Counted from the first letter of the stretch, positions 23,821-33,053 are shown. The stretch: 64,000 nt of DNA from Bacillota bacterium (GCA_021781745.1 JAJXWH010000004.1:1-64000), one strand, 5' to 3'. Program-made: numbers and translations. Notes: generated by a model from the letters alone, not told the origin.

Positions 23821-26307
23821 TTAGATAAATAAATTTAGGCCAGAATCTTCTGTTGCTCCAAGATAAGAAGCTACACCTCCAATTTCAACTCCTGGTATAA
23901 ACTCCTCCTTTTTTATTCCCATTAATTCCATACTCATTGAGCATGCAACAACTTTAACTCCCATATCAATAGCATTTTTAATTAGAGTTTCTAAGCTGTC
24001 AACATTATGTTTTTTCATTATTTGCTTTATCATTGCTGGTCCCATGCCCATCATATTCATTTGCGATAATGGCAATTTTCCAGGATGAGCAGGAAGCATA
24101 ACATCAAACATTTTTTCCATGGCATCCTTGTTAACTTTTGGTTTACTTGCACTCTTTAATATATTTAATCCCCAGAATGTAAAGAACATAGTTACCTGTT
24201 TACCCATTGATGCTGCACCTGTAGCAATTATGAATGAAGCAATTGCTTTATCTAAATCTCCGCTAAACACTACCAAAGTGGCTCCATTTTTTTCAGCAAC
24301 ATCTGCAGATACTATTTTTTTATTTGGATCTTGATTGATTCCTTTTTGTATAAAAGCTACAAATGCTTTTTCGCTACTATTAAATTCGGATTTTAACAAA
24401 GTATTTCCAGTTGAATCACACCATGATTTTATATCTTTGCTAAATCCAGGATCGCTCGCTTTAACCTTTAAAATATTTCCGTTATCCATTTTCATTATTT
24501 CTTCAAACACTCTTTTAATTGGGCCTGGGCATTGAAGTCCGCATGCGTTTAAAGTAATGTCAGCATTTATTTCTGTTAAATTTGAATTTTCTAATTTCAT
24601 AACTGCTACCTCTTCTTTTAATTCTTTAACATTTTTGTATTGGTTTTTAATTAACTCTTCTGCTCTCTTAACATATAAATATGTCTTCATTCCTCCATCA
24701 ATATTTACGCATTTAATTCCATTTTGTTCAAGAATTCTACAAGCAGTATATCCTCTTTGTCCTACTTGACAGGTAACATATACTTTTTTGTCTTTTGGAA
24801 TTTCACTTAACCTATCTCTTAATTCTTCCAGTGGAATATGAATAGAGTTGTCAAATTTACCAGTTACTAATTCAAACTCTTCTCTTATATCCACTATAAT
24901 TGAAGTTTCTTTATCTAAATTATCTATTTCATTCCACTGAATTATATCTGTTATTCCTTCAATAATGTTTGAAGCATAATACCCAAGCATATTAACTGGA
25001 TCTTTTGCTGAATTATAAGGAGGAGCATAACAAGGCTCAACGTCCTGTAAATCAAAAACAGTAAGCTGACCTTTTATAGCCGTTGCAAGCACATCAATGC
25101 GCTTTTCAACTCCATCAATACCTACACCCTGAGCTCCTAATATTTTTCCTGATTTTGGATCAAACAACATCTTAAACGCTATTGGGAACGAACCAGGATA
25201 ATATCCTGCGTGAGAACCTGGATGAATATGAATTGCCTTATATTCAACACCTAATTTTTTTAAAGTTTTTTCGTTACTTCCAGTTGCAGCCACTGTATAA
25301 TCAAAGACCTTCGCTACTGATGAACCAAGGGTTCCTTTATATTCTACATTTTTGCCACATATATTATCTGCAACTATTCTTCCCTGTCTATTAGCAGGCC
25401 AAGCTAATGGTATCATTGCAGGTCTTTTATTTACAAAATCCATTATTTCAACGGCATCACCCAAGGCATAAATGTTTTGATCAGAAGTTTTCATATGCTT
25501 ATCAACTATTATGGCTCCACGCTCATTTAATTTAAGATTAGCTTTTCTTGCAATTGTTGTTTCTGGTCTTACACCAATAGATAGTATTATCATATCAGTA
25601 CAGACTTCTTTTCCGCTGCTTAATATTAGCTTTCGCCCATTATTTTCAAAAGCTGCTACTCCATCATTTAAAATCAATTCAATATTCTTATCAATTATGT
25701 GTTCATGAACTATGCTTGCCATTTCTATATCTAAAGGAGCCATTACTTGATCACTAGCTTCAACAAGGGTAACCTCTAATCCTCGAGCCTTTAGATTTTC
25801 AGCCATTTCAAGCCCTATAAATCCTCCTCCTATTACAGTTGCATGTTTAGGCTTTACATTATCCACGTAATATTTTATTTTATCTGTATCTGGTATATTT
25901 CTGAGCGTAAATAAATTATCGCACATATTAATTCCAGGGATTTGCGGTTTTATTGGTGATGCACCAGGTGATAAGACCAAAATATCATAATTTTCTTCAT
26001 ATTCTTCATTAGTCCTAAGATTTTTTATCCTAATTTTCTTATTCTCTTTATCGATACTTATTACTTCATTTAAATTTCTTATATCTAAATTAAACTTTTT
26101 GCTCATTTCTTCAACTGTTTGTACTATTAATTTTCCACGTTCATCAATGGTTTCCCCTATATAATAAGGTAGTCCACAATTAGCAAATGAGATATATTCT
26201 CCTTTTTCTACCATGATTATTTCAACATTTTCATCTAGTCTTCTAAGTCTAGCTGCTGTTGATGCTCCTCCAGCAACTCCGCCAATAATAATAATCTTCT
26301 TAGACAT
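23821..26307 (-). CDS. four-module CoA-disulfide reductase/rhodanese/TusA/DsrE fusion
   Basis: 828 residues. Residues 1-450 are a CoA-disulfide reductase: FAD motif GGVAGGAS at 9-16, single redox Cys44 (SFANCGLPYY), NAD motif VIGGGFIGLEMAE and a C-terminal dimer domain. About 465-555 is rhodanese with Cys in VTCQVGQRGY; about 590-655 a TusA/SirA domain (NACGLQCPGPIKR); about 665-828 a DsrE/F domain (FSGDLDKAIASFIIATGAAS, later VACSMSMELMG). Such fusions move sulfane sulfur or polysulfide between carriers in the cytoplasm and reduce CoA-S-S type species with NAD(P)H. ATG with AAAGGAG. A Crp/Fnr-type palindrome lies 188 bases upstream. Confidence 0.92.
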   Translation of the reverse strand: MSKKIIIIGGVAGGASTAARLRRLDENVEIIMVEKGEYISFANCGLPYYIGETIDERGKLIVQTVEEMSKKFNLDIRNLNEVISIDKENKKIRIKNLRTNEEYEENYDILVLSPGASPIKPQIPGINMCDNLFTLRNIPDTDKIKYYVDNVKPKHATVIGGGFIGLEMAENLKARGLEVTLVEASDQVMAPLDIEMASIVHEHIIDKNIELILNDGVAAFENNGRKLILSSGKEVCTDMIILSIGVRPETTIARKANLKLNERGAIIVDKHMKTSDQNIYALGDAVEIMDFVNKRPAMIPLAWPANRQGRIVADNICGKNVEYKGTLGSSVAKVFDYTVAATGSNEKTLKKLGVEYKAIHIHPGSHAGYYPGSFPIAFKMLFDPKSGKILGAQGVGIDGVEKRIDVLATAIKGQLTVFDLQDVEPCYAPPYNSAKDPVNMLGYYASNIIEGITDIIQWNEIDNLDKETSIIVDIREEFELVTGKFDNSIHIPLEELRDRLSEIPKDKKVYVTCQVGQRGYTACRILEQNGIKCVNIDGGMKTYLYVKRAEELIKNQYKNVKELKEEVAVMKLENSNLTEINADITLNACGLQCPGPIKRVFEEIMKMDNGNILKVKASDPGFSKDIKSWCDSTGNTLLKSEFNSSEKAFVAFIQKGINQDPNKKIVSADVAEKNGATLVVFSGDLDKAIASFIIATGAASMGKQVTMFFTFWGLNILKSASKPKVNKDAMEKMFDVMLPAHPGKLPLSQMNMMGMGPAMIKQIMKKHNVDSLETLIKNAIDMGVKVVACSMSMELMGIKKEEFIPGVEIGGVASYLGATEDSGLNLFI

Positions 26308-26467
26308 AATAATCTCTCCTTTTCCAAGTTAATATTTTTAAATTAATATGACAATATTCATGATTTATATATAAATGATTAAAACTTTTATATATTAAGC
26401 TTGTATATTTTTTAACACATTTTTACAGAATAATATATTTATTATTTGAACTATACGTCTTAATTCA

Positions 26468-26473
26468 ATTCTA
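26468..26473 (-). promoter_or_regulatory. -10-like box upstream of the CoA-disulfide reductase gene
   Basis: The minus strand reads TAGAAT, 21 bases downstream of the palindrome at 26495, almost the spacing seen at the regulator's own promoter. Other weak -10 candidates such as TATAGT at 26450-26455 exist. Confidence 0.4.
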
Positions 26474-26494
26474 TTTAATCTAATTATTATTGTC

Positions 26495-26509
26495 TGTGAC
26501 TTAATCACA
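26495..26509. promoter_or_regulatory. Crp/Fnr-type operator upstream of the CoA-disulfide reductase gene
   Basis: TGTGACTTAATCACA, identical to the site before the Crp/Fnr gene except for one inner base. It lies in the region between the reductase gene (minus) and the broken cold-shock gene (plus). Confidence 0.65.
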
Positions 26510-26714
26510 TATTTGAATGTAAATAATATTGCTTATTATATATTTTACAATTAGTTTTATGCATTCTATGCGTAAGTAATTAACTAAAGACATAGAATTC
26601 TTGAATGTAATTTTCTTATTGCAACATATATAGATTAAATATTTTTCATAAGGGTTTAAAATTCTAAATTTATTAAATACTATAAATAACACTAAATTTC
26701 AAGGAGGAATATTT

Positions 26715-26924
26715 ATGTCTAAGATAACTGGTATTGTTAAATGGTTTGATTCTAAAAAAGGATATGGATTTATATCTTCTAATAATGGGTAATGATGTTT
26801 TCGTACATCACTCACAAGTTAAAGGAAACGTCAGGATAAAGATTTGCACGAAGGAGAAAATGTTACTTTTGATATTGAAGATAGTCAAAAAGGATCAACG
26901 GCAATCAATATCCAAAAATTATAG
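26715..26924 (+). pseudogene. cold-shock protein gene with two compensating frameshifts
   Basis: ATG with AAGGAGG upstream. The start reads SKITGIVKWFDSKKGYGFIS as in CspA/CspB (RNP1 KGYGFI). After SSNNG an extra G shifts the frame and brings an immediate TAA; the next frame reads NDVFVHHSQVKGNV (RNP2 VFVHH). One base is then missing and the original frame resumes with QDKDLHEGENVTFDIEDSQK to a TAG at 26922, giving 70 codons in total. The shifts cancel, but stops lie between them, so no full cold-shock protein can be made by normal decoding. Confidence 0.85.
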
Positions 26925-27157
26925 GTTAAACTTAGAATTAATATTATAATTCTTATTTGTAATTTTTTAATTTCTTACAAGCATATCTTTATATTTTATA
27001 CTCAATAAGCAGAATTTTCATTTTCTTGTTTTCATAAAGTGAATTTTAGAGTATAATAAATTAGAAAAAGGAAACTTGATATGTAAAATGAAATTATCAG
27101 TTTTCTTGGGATATTATAGTTATTATAATAAATATAGAAGTATACGGAGGTCGTAAA
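26925..27157. other. intergenic region carrying the fba promoter
   Basis: AT-rich region before fba. TATTATAAT near 27117-27127 is a fair -10 candidate. No RNA element is recognised. Confidence 0.35.
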
Positions 27158-28024
27158 ATGTTAACATCAGCTAACGAAATGTTAAACAAAGCTAGAGAAG
27201 GAAAATACGCAGTTGGTCAATTCAACATTAACAATTTGGAATGGACTAAAGCAATATTACTAACTGCACAAGAAAACAATTCACCTGTTATATTAGGTGT
27301 ATCTGAAGGTGCTGGAAAGTATATGACTGGATATAAAACAGTAACAGCTATGGTTAAGGCTATGATCGAAGAATTAAATATAACTGTACCTGTTGCATTA
27401 CACCTAGATCACGGTAGTTATGAAGGTGCAAAAAAATGTATTGAAGCTGGATTCTCATCAATTATGTTTGATGGTTCTCACTACCCAATAGCTGAAAATA
27501 TAGAAAAGACTAAAGAATTAGTTGCTATAACTAAAGAAAAAGGTCTTTCATTAGAAGCAGAAGTTGGTTCAATTGGTGGAGAAGAAGACGGAGTTGTAGG
27601 TAAAGGTGAAGTTGCTGATCCAAACGAATGTAAACAAATCGCTGAACTTGGAGTGACAATGCTTGCTGCTGGTATCGGAAATATTCACGGAAAATACCCT
27701 GCTAACTGGGCTGGATTAGATTTTGATGCATTAGCAAAAATCGAAGAAGCTGTTGGAGACAAAATGCCATTAGTATTACACGGTGGTACTGGTATTCCAG
27801 AAGAAATGATTAAAAAAGCAATATCTTTAGGAGTAGCTAAAATCAACGTTAACACTGAATGTCAATTATCATTCCAAGAAGCTACTAGAAAATATATTGA
27901 AGCTGGTAAAGACTTAGAAGGAAAAGGATTTGACCCAAGAAAGTTATTAAATCCTGGATTCGAAGCTATCAAAGCTACAGTTAAAGAAAAAATGGAATTA
28001 TTCGGTTCAGTAAACAAAGCATAA
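27158..28024 (+). CDS. fba: class II fructose-bisphosphate aldolase
   Basis: 288 residues, family length. Zn-dependent aldolase of glycolysis, cleaving fructose 1,6-bisphosphate to DHAP and glyceraldehyde 3-phosphate. Catalytic and metal residues appear in VALHLDHGSYE (Asp and His), EAEVGSIGGEEDG, GIGNIHGKYP (Zn His) and LVLHGGTGIPEE (Zn His and phosphate loop). ATG with a strong CGGAGG. Codon use is more biased than in neighbours, as expected for a highly expressed enzyme. Monocistronic with a clean terminator. Confidence 0.97.
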   Translation: MLTSANEMLNKAREGKYAVGQFNINNLEWTKAILLTAQENNSPVILGVSEGAGKYMTGYKTVTAMVKAMIEELNITVPVALHLDHGSYEGAKKCIEAGFSSIMFDGSHYPIAENIEKTKELVAITKEKGLSLEAEVGSIGGEEDGVVGKGEVADPNECKQIAELGVTMLAAGIGNIHGKYPANWAGLDFDALAKIEEAVGDKMPLVLHGGTGIPEEMIKKAISLGVAKINVNTECQLSFQEATRKYIEAGKDLEGKGFDPRKLLNPGFEAIKATVKEKMELFGSVNKA

Positions 28025-28036
28025 TTTGATTTTTTC

Positions 28037-28064
28037 AAGGAGCAGCATATACTGCTCCTTTTTT
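28037..28064 (+). terminator. terminator of fba
   Basis: AAGGAGCAG (28037-28045) pairs with CTGCTCCTT (28052-28060) around CATATA, followed by T6. It starts 13 bases after the stop. Confidence 0.95.
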
Positions 28065-28096
28065 AAATTGTTTTCTATTTTAAGTTTCCTTCTAAA

Positions 28097-28819
28097 CTAA
28101 AACTTTGCCCTCATAATATTTTTTAATAATAATTCATCATTATCCAAATTTGTTCTAACAGCAGTTTCATCTGCTGCTTTCCTTGTATCTTCTGTTAATG
28201 TATATATTGAATCTTTATTACCAACAGATATAGCTATATGAGTAGATTCTTGTGTTAATTTTTTATCATCACTACAACTAGCACCTCTCTTGCTCATAAT
28301 TTTTATTTTTATTCCAGATTCAAAGACAATAGTATAAGAAGTTATCCCTCTTTTATTATTTATTCTCTTCTTCCCTACCTTGCCATTGTAATATTTCACG
28401 TAATATTCTTTCATCTCTTCTAAATTATTAGTCCTGACAGTTAATTTGTTTTCTGATATGTAATGCTCTTCACTTTTCCTATTCTCATGAGTGTTCGTTA
28501 AAATAGAATTTATACTCAACCCAGATTCGCCTATATCATTATTATTGTAAATATGCTTGATTAACCAATCATTGTCTTTATTTATTATTAATTTATTCAA
28601 TATGTCTAATTTTTCTCTAATGCCTAAATTATATTTGTTTAAAATATTAAGAATATTACTAATTCTTCCTGCAATCTCACTCAAATCAAATCTTGGTTTA
28701 ATGCCAGCTACTTGAGTAATATATTTTGTGTCATTTATAATTTCTAAAGCCGAACGGTCACCAAAACAGCTTGTTCTTTTTAAACCATCGTTTAAAAGAT
28801 TTAAAATATATATAAACAT
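28097..28819 (-). CDS. hypothetical protein with degenerate VOC-like C-terminal half
   Basis: 240 residues, ATG with GAGGTGAT upstream. Residues about 1-120 are mostly helical (GRISNILNILNKYNLGIREK) and match nothing I know. Residues about 123-205 follow a glyoxalase/VOC half-barrel: KLTVRTNNLEEMKEYYVKYY, KRGITSYTIVFESGIKIKIM and STHIAISVGNKDSIYTLTED. The VOC repeat then breaks off and ends in an unrelated tail, so the second metal-binding half is absent. It looks like a chimera made by recombination, yet its start and frame are intact. Confidence 0.5.
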   Translation of the reverse strand: MFIYILNLLNDGLKRTSCFGDRSALEIINDTKYITQVAGIKPRFDLSEIAGRISNILNILNKYNLGIREKLDILNKLIINKDNDWLIKHIYNNNDIGESGLSINSILTNTHENRKSEEHYISENKLTVRTNNLEEMKEYYVKYYNGKVGKKRINNKRGITSYTIVFESGIKIKIMSKRGASCSDDKKLTQESTHIAISVGNKDSIYTLTEDTRKAADETAVRTNLDNDELLLKNIMRAKF

Positions 28820-29203
28820 TTAATCATCACCTCAAAAAAAATAATATGAAATAATACAGTTAGTTTCTTTATTTACCTCTAAATCCGTAATTTACTATGC
28901 TCACACAAAAGCATTTATACGTTTACAAGTTATTTATAATTATATACTACTTATTTATTTCTTTCTACAAATATTTCAAAATTCTTTTTAATTTTTTAAA
29001 ATATTTATACTACTCTTTTTATTATAAATATTGCCGAATTTTTAAATATATTATTTTATTCTAATCGTATAATCATTACTTTAATTCAAATACTAGTCTT
29101 GGTATAAAAAATTATTATGATGCATTATTTAATTTAAGTATTATATTTGCTTTTGTATATATAATAATATATAGCACTATATTTTATACTTTGGAGGTGT
29201 ATC
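28820..29203. other. AT-rich divergent promoter region
   Basis: About 380 bases between two divergent genes. It is nearly pure A/T with no hairpin, RNA motif or operator that stands out. Confidence 0.4.
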
Positions 29204-30553
29204 ATGAATAATAAGTTTAATGATTTATTTGATGAACTAGTAAAATCATATTATAATGGTAATTTTGATGAAACTCTTACGCGGATTATGGTTTGTCATA
29301 AACAATCCCCACAAGAAACTTTTTCTATAATTACCTCTTTATGCGGAGTTGATTTGGAATTTGATAATAATTATGTATATAATCTAAAAAAAGCAATAAC
29401 AGAGTATACTGTAAATACAAGGTTAATTGATAAATTAAAAGGCTGCCCCGAATCATGTGCTAAAGATGAAAATGGAAAATTTAGCTGCCAAGCTGCTTGT
29501 CCTTTTGATGCAATCCTTTATGATAATAAAGCAAAAAATACATATATTGATAGTGACCGCTGCTTAAGATGTGGTATTTGTGTGGACTCTTGTAAGGAAG
29601 GACTTATTTTAGATAAAGTATTTTTCCTTCCTGTTTTAGATTTGATTAAAAATAATGAATTAGTTTATGCTGCCGTAGCTCCTGCAATATCTGGTCAGTT
29701 TGGTGATGAAGTAACTATGGATCAAATAAGAGCAGCGTTAATTAAAATTGGATTTACAGATATGGTTGAAGTTGCATTTGCTGCCGATGTGCTAACAATT
29801 AAAGAAGCTGCTGAATTCGACAAACATGTAAATGGTCCAAACGATTTTTTAATTACTTCCTGCTGCTGCCCAATCTGGATTGGAATGCTACGAAAGGTTT
29901 ATAAAGAACTTATTCCAGATTTATCACCATCAGTTTCACCAATGGTAGCTGCTGCTAGAATGATCAAGAGTTTAAATAAAAATGCAAAAGTAGTTTTTAT
30001 TGGTCCATGTATTGCTAAAAAAGCTGAAGCGAAAGATAAGGATTTGAATGATGCAGTAGATTTCGTTTTAACATTTCAAGAACTTGATGAAATATTCACT
30101 GCCTTAGATATTGACCTTGAAAAATTAGATGGAGTTCCTTCAGTTGAATACGCTTCAAGAGGTGGAAGATTATATGCAAGAAGTGGCGGAGTTTCAACTG
30201 CTGTTTCGGATACTATTGAAGAACTTTATCCAGAGAAATTCAAATATTTTAGTGCTACTCATGCTTCTGGTGTAAAAGAGTGTAAAGAACTTTTAGATAA
30301 TGCCTTAAAAGGGAATATTGATGCAAACTTTCTTGAAGGAATGGCCTGCCCAGGAGGCTGCGTTGGTGGTCCAAAAGCAATCATCCCACCAGAACAAGGA
30401 AGAGAAGCCGCAAATGATTATGCGTATAATTCGGCAATAAAGGTGCCGGTTCATAGTAAAGTCCTTGATCAAGTATTAGAAAAACTAGATATACATTCTG
30501 TAAAAGATTTTGAAGATCATGACAAAGTAAAAATCTTTGAGCGTGAATTCTAA
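29204..30553 (+). CDS. [FeFe] hydrogenase-like protein of the TSCCCP type
   Basis: 449 residues. N-terminal helical part, then two 4Fe-4S sites (C81, C85, C95, C99; C120, C123, C126, C130), then the H-cluster domain. Motif 1 is TSCCCPIW (217-225 region) where canonical enzymes have TSCCPxW; motif 2 is IGPCIAKKAE (C269); motif 3 is EGMACPGGCVGGP (C382, C386). All four H-cluster ligands are kept, so it can bind the cluster made by HydEFG. No PAS domain and no partner subunit gene. It belongs with the poorly studied divergent [FeFe] hydrogenases rather than fermentative HydA; H2 sensing or slow turnover are possibilities. ATG with GGAGGTG. Confidence 0.85.
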   Translation: MNNKFNDLFDELVKSYYNGNFDETLTRIMVCHKQSPQETFSIITSLCGVDLEFDNNYVYNLKKAITEYTVNTRLIDKLKGCPESCAKDENGKFSCQAACPFDAILYDNKAKNTYIDSDRCLRCGICVDSCKEGLILDKVFFLPVLDLIKNNELVYAAVAPAISGQFGDEVTMDQIRAALIKIGFTDMVEVAFAADVLTIKEAAEFDKHVNGPNDFLITSCCCPIWIGMLRKVYKELIPDLSPSVSPMVAAARMIKSLNKNAKVVFIGPCIAKKAEAKDKDLNDAVDFVLTFQELDEIFTALDIDLEKLDGVPSVEYASRGGRLYARSGGVSTAVSDTIEELYPEKFKYFSATHASGVKECKELLDNALKGNIDANFLEGMACPGGCVGGPKAIIPPEQGREAANDYAYNSAIKVPVHSKVLDQVLEKLDIHSVKDFEDHDKVKIFEREF

Positions 30554-30688
30554 TTATCTAATTAATTCAACAATATTCCATAAACCATGAAACATTTTAA
30601 TTTTCATGAATAAACTTAAGTGCATAATTAAGCATAGGAATTATTTAAATGTTTATAACTGCAAGAGTCATAATATAAAGTGGGTATT

Positions 30689-30811
30689 GGAAAATAAGCT
30701 GTGAAGCGTACCAAAAAGAGGGCCATTCCACTTTGGCTTGACCTATGAATATTTGGAGCAAGCTAAAGCGGCAACCCTCTATTTAGTACTTTGTACAAAA
30801 TTTCATTTTCC
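30689..30811. repeat. nested long hairpin between convergent genes
   Basis: Four pairs of arms nest in order: GGAAAAT (30689-30695) with ATTTTCC (30805-30811); GTAC (30708-30711) with GTAC (30793-30796); AGAGGG (30717-30722) with CCCTCT (30775-30780); CTTTGGCTTG (30731-30740) with CAAGCTAAAG (30759-30768). The stretch is more GC-rich than its surroundings. It has no U-tract. It could be a small structured RNA, a degenerate MITE or a processing site. Confidence 0.5.
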
Positions 30812-30847
30812 GACCGATCATGATTCCGGTTGATTTTAAATTTAAGT

Positions 30848-32881
30848 TTACTTTATCGTTTGTAAGGCTTTTTGAACTCTTGGGACTACGTAGTGACTTC
30901 CGCCTCTACTTTTAACATCTTCAATCATCATGACAACTAATAAATTATTAGGTGATTTATTTGTTGTCATACCAACAAACCAACCAAGTTCTGTGCCAGT
31001 TTTATCTTGCTGCGTAGCTTTGATTTCAGCTGTGCCTGTTTTTCCTGCTATTGTTAGGCCGTTAGTATAGGCTTGATGACCAGTACCATTTGGATTTTCT
31101 ACCACCTGTATTAAATCTTGAAGGACAATATTAGCTGAATCTTTTGATACAACAGATGCCTTCCATATCTTATTTTCAGGTGGCGTGTTATAAATAAGAT
31201 ACGGTGTAAGTATATTTCCATCATTTTCAAATAATGTATAAAGCGATGCTAACTGAATTGGATTAATTAAAACTTCTCCTTGTCCATATCCACTATCTGC
31301 TAATTGAATTTCAGATTTAAATGTGTTATCGGTAGCAAACTGAGAATTATATAATGGATATTCAAATGGAATTTTTTCTGAAAATCCAAAGCTGCTCAGT
31401 TTATCCTTAAAAACATCTTTTCCTATATCTAATGCAGCTTGTGCAAAATATATATTATCTGAATAGACAAGTGCATTTAAAAGGTTAGATGGTCCACTGT
31501 AGTCACTTACTCTAGTAACAGAATAATTTCCCCAACTGCTATTCTTTTTCCAACTTAGTCCAGTAATATTTTTGTTGGCATTTGGATCAATTTTTTTTGT
31601 ATCTACTCCAATAACTGCTGTAATTGGCTTAAAAGAAGATCCCGGAACTGATGTAGCTTGAAATCTATTGTATAAAGGTTTATTGGGATCATTGTTTAAA
31701 GTATTCCACTTATCATTAGATATACCTAATACAAAATCATTTGGATCGTATGCTGGAGTACTTACTAAAGCCAATACTTCCCCAGTATTAGGGTTCATTG
31801 CAACTGAAGCTCCTTTTTCCTTATCAAGCTGATTATATAATAAACTTTGCATATTACTATCAATTGTTAATTTTAAATCGGCTCCATCTTTAGCTTCCTT
31901 GATAATAAGTGACTCCTTTTTTTCTCCCTGATTGGTTTGAATATAAATTTCTGCGCCATCTACACCTCTGAGAGTATCTTCATAGGTTTTTTCAAGGCCA
32001 GACTTTCCAATTACAGAATTTTCTGTGTATTCCTTATCTTTAAGTTTTACTAATTCATCACCATTAATAGCTTGGACATATCCTGTTAAATGTGCTGCTT
32101 GCTCACCTAATGGGTATACTCTAGCATCTTTTTCAGTAATTTTAACACCAGAAATTTTAAGTAAGTTAGAAATCCGTGGATCTCCATTTGGTATGGTCTT
32201 TATGGGAATAAACATATCTGGCTTTACATATGATGCATTTAATTGACTATTAATATAGTCAACTGACACTTCTAATAATTTAGCTATATCACTAATAGAT
32301 TTATCTTTATCTCCTCCAATAGTACCTGGCACAATCCCTACATTTGATGCGACTGAATCTGTTGCAAGTTTAGTTCCATTTCTATCAAGAATATCACCTC
32401 TTTTAGATTTAATACTCTTTACTCTAATTTTATCGTTATCAGTTAAATCAGGAAAAATCACTTTCGAATTCCAACTTATAGCATAATCTTTGCCTATACC
32501 TTTTGTCATAGTTATACTATTGGAAAACTGAAATTGTCCACTAATTGTATTCATGCTTGTATCATAATTTATCGTTGCTGTACTGCCGTTTTTTTCTATA
32601 TTTTTAACATCTATTTTTACATCACTGGCATTAATTCCTTCATATATATTTTTATTTCTAGTGACAAAATCATCTCTAGATAGCTTTTGCTTAGTTTCAG
32701 CATCTGTTAATTCGTACATCTTATCATAATCCTTAGAATTAATTAAGTTCATGTATTCTAACAGTTTATTTTCAGGTTTATGCATATTATTATATAGAAA
32801 AAATACCGCTACACATATAATAAATGGAATAACAACAATACCCGCTCCAAGAAATACATACATGTTTTTTTTCTTGTCCAT
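30848..32881 (-). CDS. class B penicillin-binding protein with MecA-type N-terminal domain
   Basis: 677 residues from the ATG at 32881 (AAAAGG upstream); the Met six codons earlier is an alternative. One N-terminal membrane anchor (about 10-32), an NTF2-like MecA_N domain (about 35-145, YMNLINSKDYDKMYELTDAE), a PBP dimerisation domain (about 160-330) and a transpeptidase domain with VPGSSFKP (SxxK), YSDNIYF (SxN) and AGKTGTAE (KTG). It cross-links peptidoglycan outside the membrane. Same layout as B. subtilis PbpC and staphylococcal MecA. Low beta-lactam affinity cannot be judged from sequence. Single gene. Confidence 0.92.
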   Translation of the reverse strand: MDKKKNMYVFLGAGIVVIPFIICVAVFFLYNNMHKPENKLLEYMNLINSKDYDKMYELTDAETKQKLSRDDFVTRNKNIYEGINASDVKIDVKNIEKNGSTATINYDTSMNTISGQFQFSNSITMTKGIGKDYAISWNSKVIFPDLTDNDKIRVKSIKSKRGDILDRNGTKLATDSVASNVGIVPGTIGGDKDKSISDIAKLLEVSVDYINSQLNASYVKPDMFIPIKTIPNGDPRISNLLKISGVKITEKDARVYPLGEQAAHLTGYVQAINGDELVKLKDKEYTENSVIGKSGLEKTYEDTLRGVDGAEIYIQTNQGEKKESLIIKEAKDGADLKLTIDSNMQSLLYNQLDKEKGASVAMNPNTGEVLALVSTPAYDPNDFVLGISNDKWNTLNNDPNKPLYNRFQATSVPGSSFKPITAVIGVDTKKIDPNANKNITGLSWKKNSSWGNYSVTRVSDYSGPSNLLNALVYSDNIYFAQAALDIGKDVFKDKLSSFGFSEKIPFEYPLYNSQFATDNTFKSEIQLADSGYGQGEVLINPIQLASLYTLFENDGNILTPYLIYNTPPENKIWKASVVSKDSANIVLQDLIQVVENPNGTGHQAYTNGLTIAGKTGTAEIKATQQDKTGTELGWFVGMTTNKSPNNLLVVMMIEDVKSRGGSHYVVPRVQKALQTIK

Positions 32882-32975
32882 AAAATCATACCTTTTCATT
32901 TAAGTCTTTATTATAAATTATATCATAGTTTACTACGCAAAATCATAATTATAACCACAATATGTAAAGAGCTTT

Positions 32976-33007
32976 AAAAAGAGATTGCTTATTTAAAACA
33001 ATCTCCT
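32976..33007 (-). terminator. terminator of gloA
   Basis: AGGAGATTG/CAATCTCT arms (32980-32987 with 32999-33007) followed on the minus strand by TTTTTAAAG, about 50 bases past the stop. Confidence 0.85.
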
Positions 33008-33053
33008 AAAATAATATAGCAAATATAAAATATATAATTTATGTTTTGAGATA

